DNA of 6,158 bases from Spirochaetales bacterium (GTDB taxonomy: Bacteria; Spirochaetota; Spirochaetia; Sphaerochaetales; Sphaerochaetaceae): positions 1 to 6,158 of the forward strand of contig JAGCUM010000206.1 in assembly GCA_017962865.1 (NCBI GenBank). The letters run 5' to 3'. The first letter of the stretch is position 1. Each line of letters starts with the position of its first letter. The position numbers and the translations under genes were made by a program. The notes beneath the pieces were generated by a model. That model was not told where the DNA came from and searched no databases. It saw only the letters and a program-made list of their open reading frames with translations. Below are positions 5,578 through 6,158 of this stretch, in pieces.

Positions 5578-6158
5578 GGCCAGAGGCTCCTCTTGAGGGA
5601 AAGCATCTGGTCGATGCCCAGCCTTTCGGCCCTCTCGGTCTGTGGGATACCGGCCTCTGCAAGGGCCCTGTCTATGTCAGATGCAGGCTTTCCGAGCGCC
5701 TTGAGGTTGTTCTTCACGGTCTTTCTTCTCTGTGCAAAGAGAACTCTGACCAGTTCCAGGAACTTCGGAGCATCGCAATCGGGAACAAGTGGGTTTTCCC
5801 TCTTTTTCATCAGCACTACAGAGCTGTCGACGTTCGGCGGCGGAAAGAAGCATCCACTTGAAAGCTTGAAGGCACAGGAATTCTCGTAATCCATCGAACA
5901 CAGGATGGAGAAGCCGGAAAAGTCCTCGCTGCCTTCCTTGGCGCAGATACGGTCGACGACCTCGCTCTGGAGCGTGTAGACCATCACCGGCGGAAGGCAT
6001 CGGTTCTCGATGAGAGATGCGATGAAGATCGAACCCACATGGTACGGTAGCTTGGCACAGATTACGTCCGGAGTTCCTTCTTGCTGCCAAATTTCCTTCC
6101 AGGTCTTAAGGGCATCGCCCTCCACCAGTGTGAAGTTAGGGACGTCTTTGAAGGCCTG
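5574..6158 (-). CDS. rsmA: 16S rRNA dimethyladenosine transferase, 5' end outside window
   Basis: RsmA (KsgA) dimethylates two adjacent adenines (A1518/A1519) in the helix 45 loop of 16S rRNA late in 30S assembly. The visible 194 residues are the C-terminal two thirds; the open frame continues through the right edge (QAFKDVPNFTLVEGD), so the GTG at 6125 is internal and not the start. Supporting motifs are NFTLVEGDAL (the acidic SAM-binding motif), LPYHVGS (motif IV region), YTLQSEVVDRICA, GSEDFSGFSILC, CFFPPPNVDSSVVLM and LVRVLFAQRRKTVKNNLKAL, followed by the helical C-terminal domain. The residue before LPY is Lys (codon at 6051-6053), where the family has Asn (NLPY). That residue contacts the target adenine, so activity or substrate handling could differ. 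The frame is otherwise intact. It is the first visible gene of the operon, and its promoter is outside the window. Confidence 0.93.
   Translation of the reverse strand, partial: QAFKDVPNFTLVEGDALKTWKEIWQQEGTPDVICAKLPYHVGSIFIASLIENRCLPPVMVYTLQSEVVDRICAKEGSEDFSGFSILCSMDYENSCAFKLSSGCFFPPPNVDSSVVLMKKRENPLVPDCDAPKFLELVRVLFAQRRKTVKNNLKALGKPASDIDRALAEAGIPQTERAERLGIDQMLSLKRSLWP

Overview
The right two thirds of the window (1743-6158) is a tightly packed minus-strand operon, read right to left: rsmA (5' end outside the window), mtaB, birA and argS. Each of the three junctions is a 4-base ATGA overlap with a good Shine-Dalgarno inside the upstream gene, so the four genes should be co-transcribed and translationally coupled. 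Three products act on translation (16S rRNA dimethylation, ms2t6A37 tRNA modification, arginyl-tRNA charging) and the fourth loads biotin onto acceptor proteins. The protein style (an ArgRS with NTNKPLHLGH and GVHICKSMLAY, a lipoprotein signal, moderately high GC in the operon) suggests a host-associated spirochaete of the Treponema/Sphaerochaeta kind. This is an inference; no rRNA is present to confirm it.

The left part (1-1742) is different: more AT-rich, gene-poor and scarred. The last 88 coding bases of argS, plus its terminator-like repeat, occur twice in direct orientation: once at the end of intact argS (1689-1833) and once as an orphan (82-235). Between them lie about 1.45 kb holding a gene fragment, an interrupted coding remnant, a small membrane-peptide gene, and a plus-strand lipoprotein with a nucleoside 2-deoxyribosyltransferase domain. 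This looks like a small island inserted at the 3' end of argS, with argS restored, or the remains of one.

The most notable item in the island is a candidate type I toxin-antitoxin locus. A 38-residue single-TM peptide with a basic tail sits on the minus strand (691-807), starting at TTG behind a perfect AGGAGG. Facing it is a plus-strand consensus promoter (TTGACA, 18 bp, TATCAT, 580-609) about 90 bases before a strong Rho-independent terminator (672-706) that overlaps the peptide's stop codon. That geometry predicts a roughly 90-nt antisense RNA covering the 3' end of the peptide mRNA, as in fst/RNAII or txpA/RatA. The peptide is too short to appear in ordinary ORF lists.

Other points: the RsmA catalytic motif NLPY reads KLPY here, and the NDT-domain protein is unusual in being a predicted lipoprotein.
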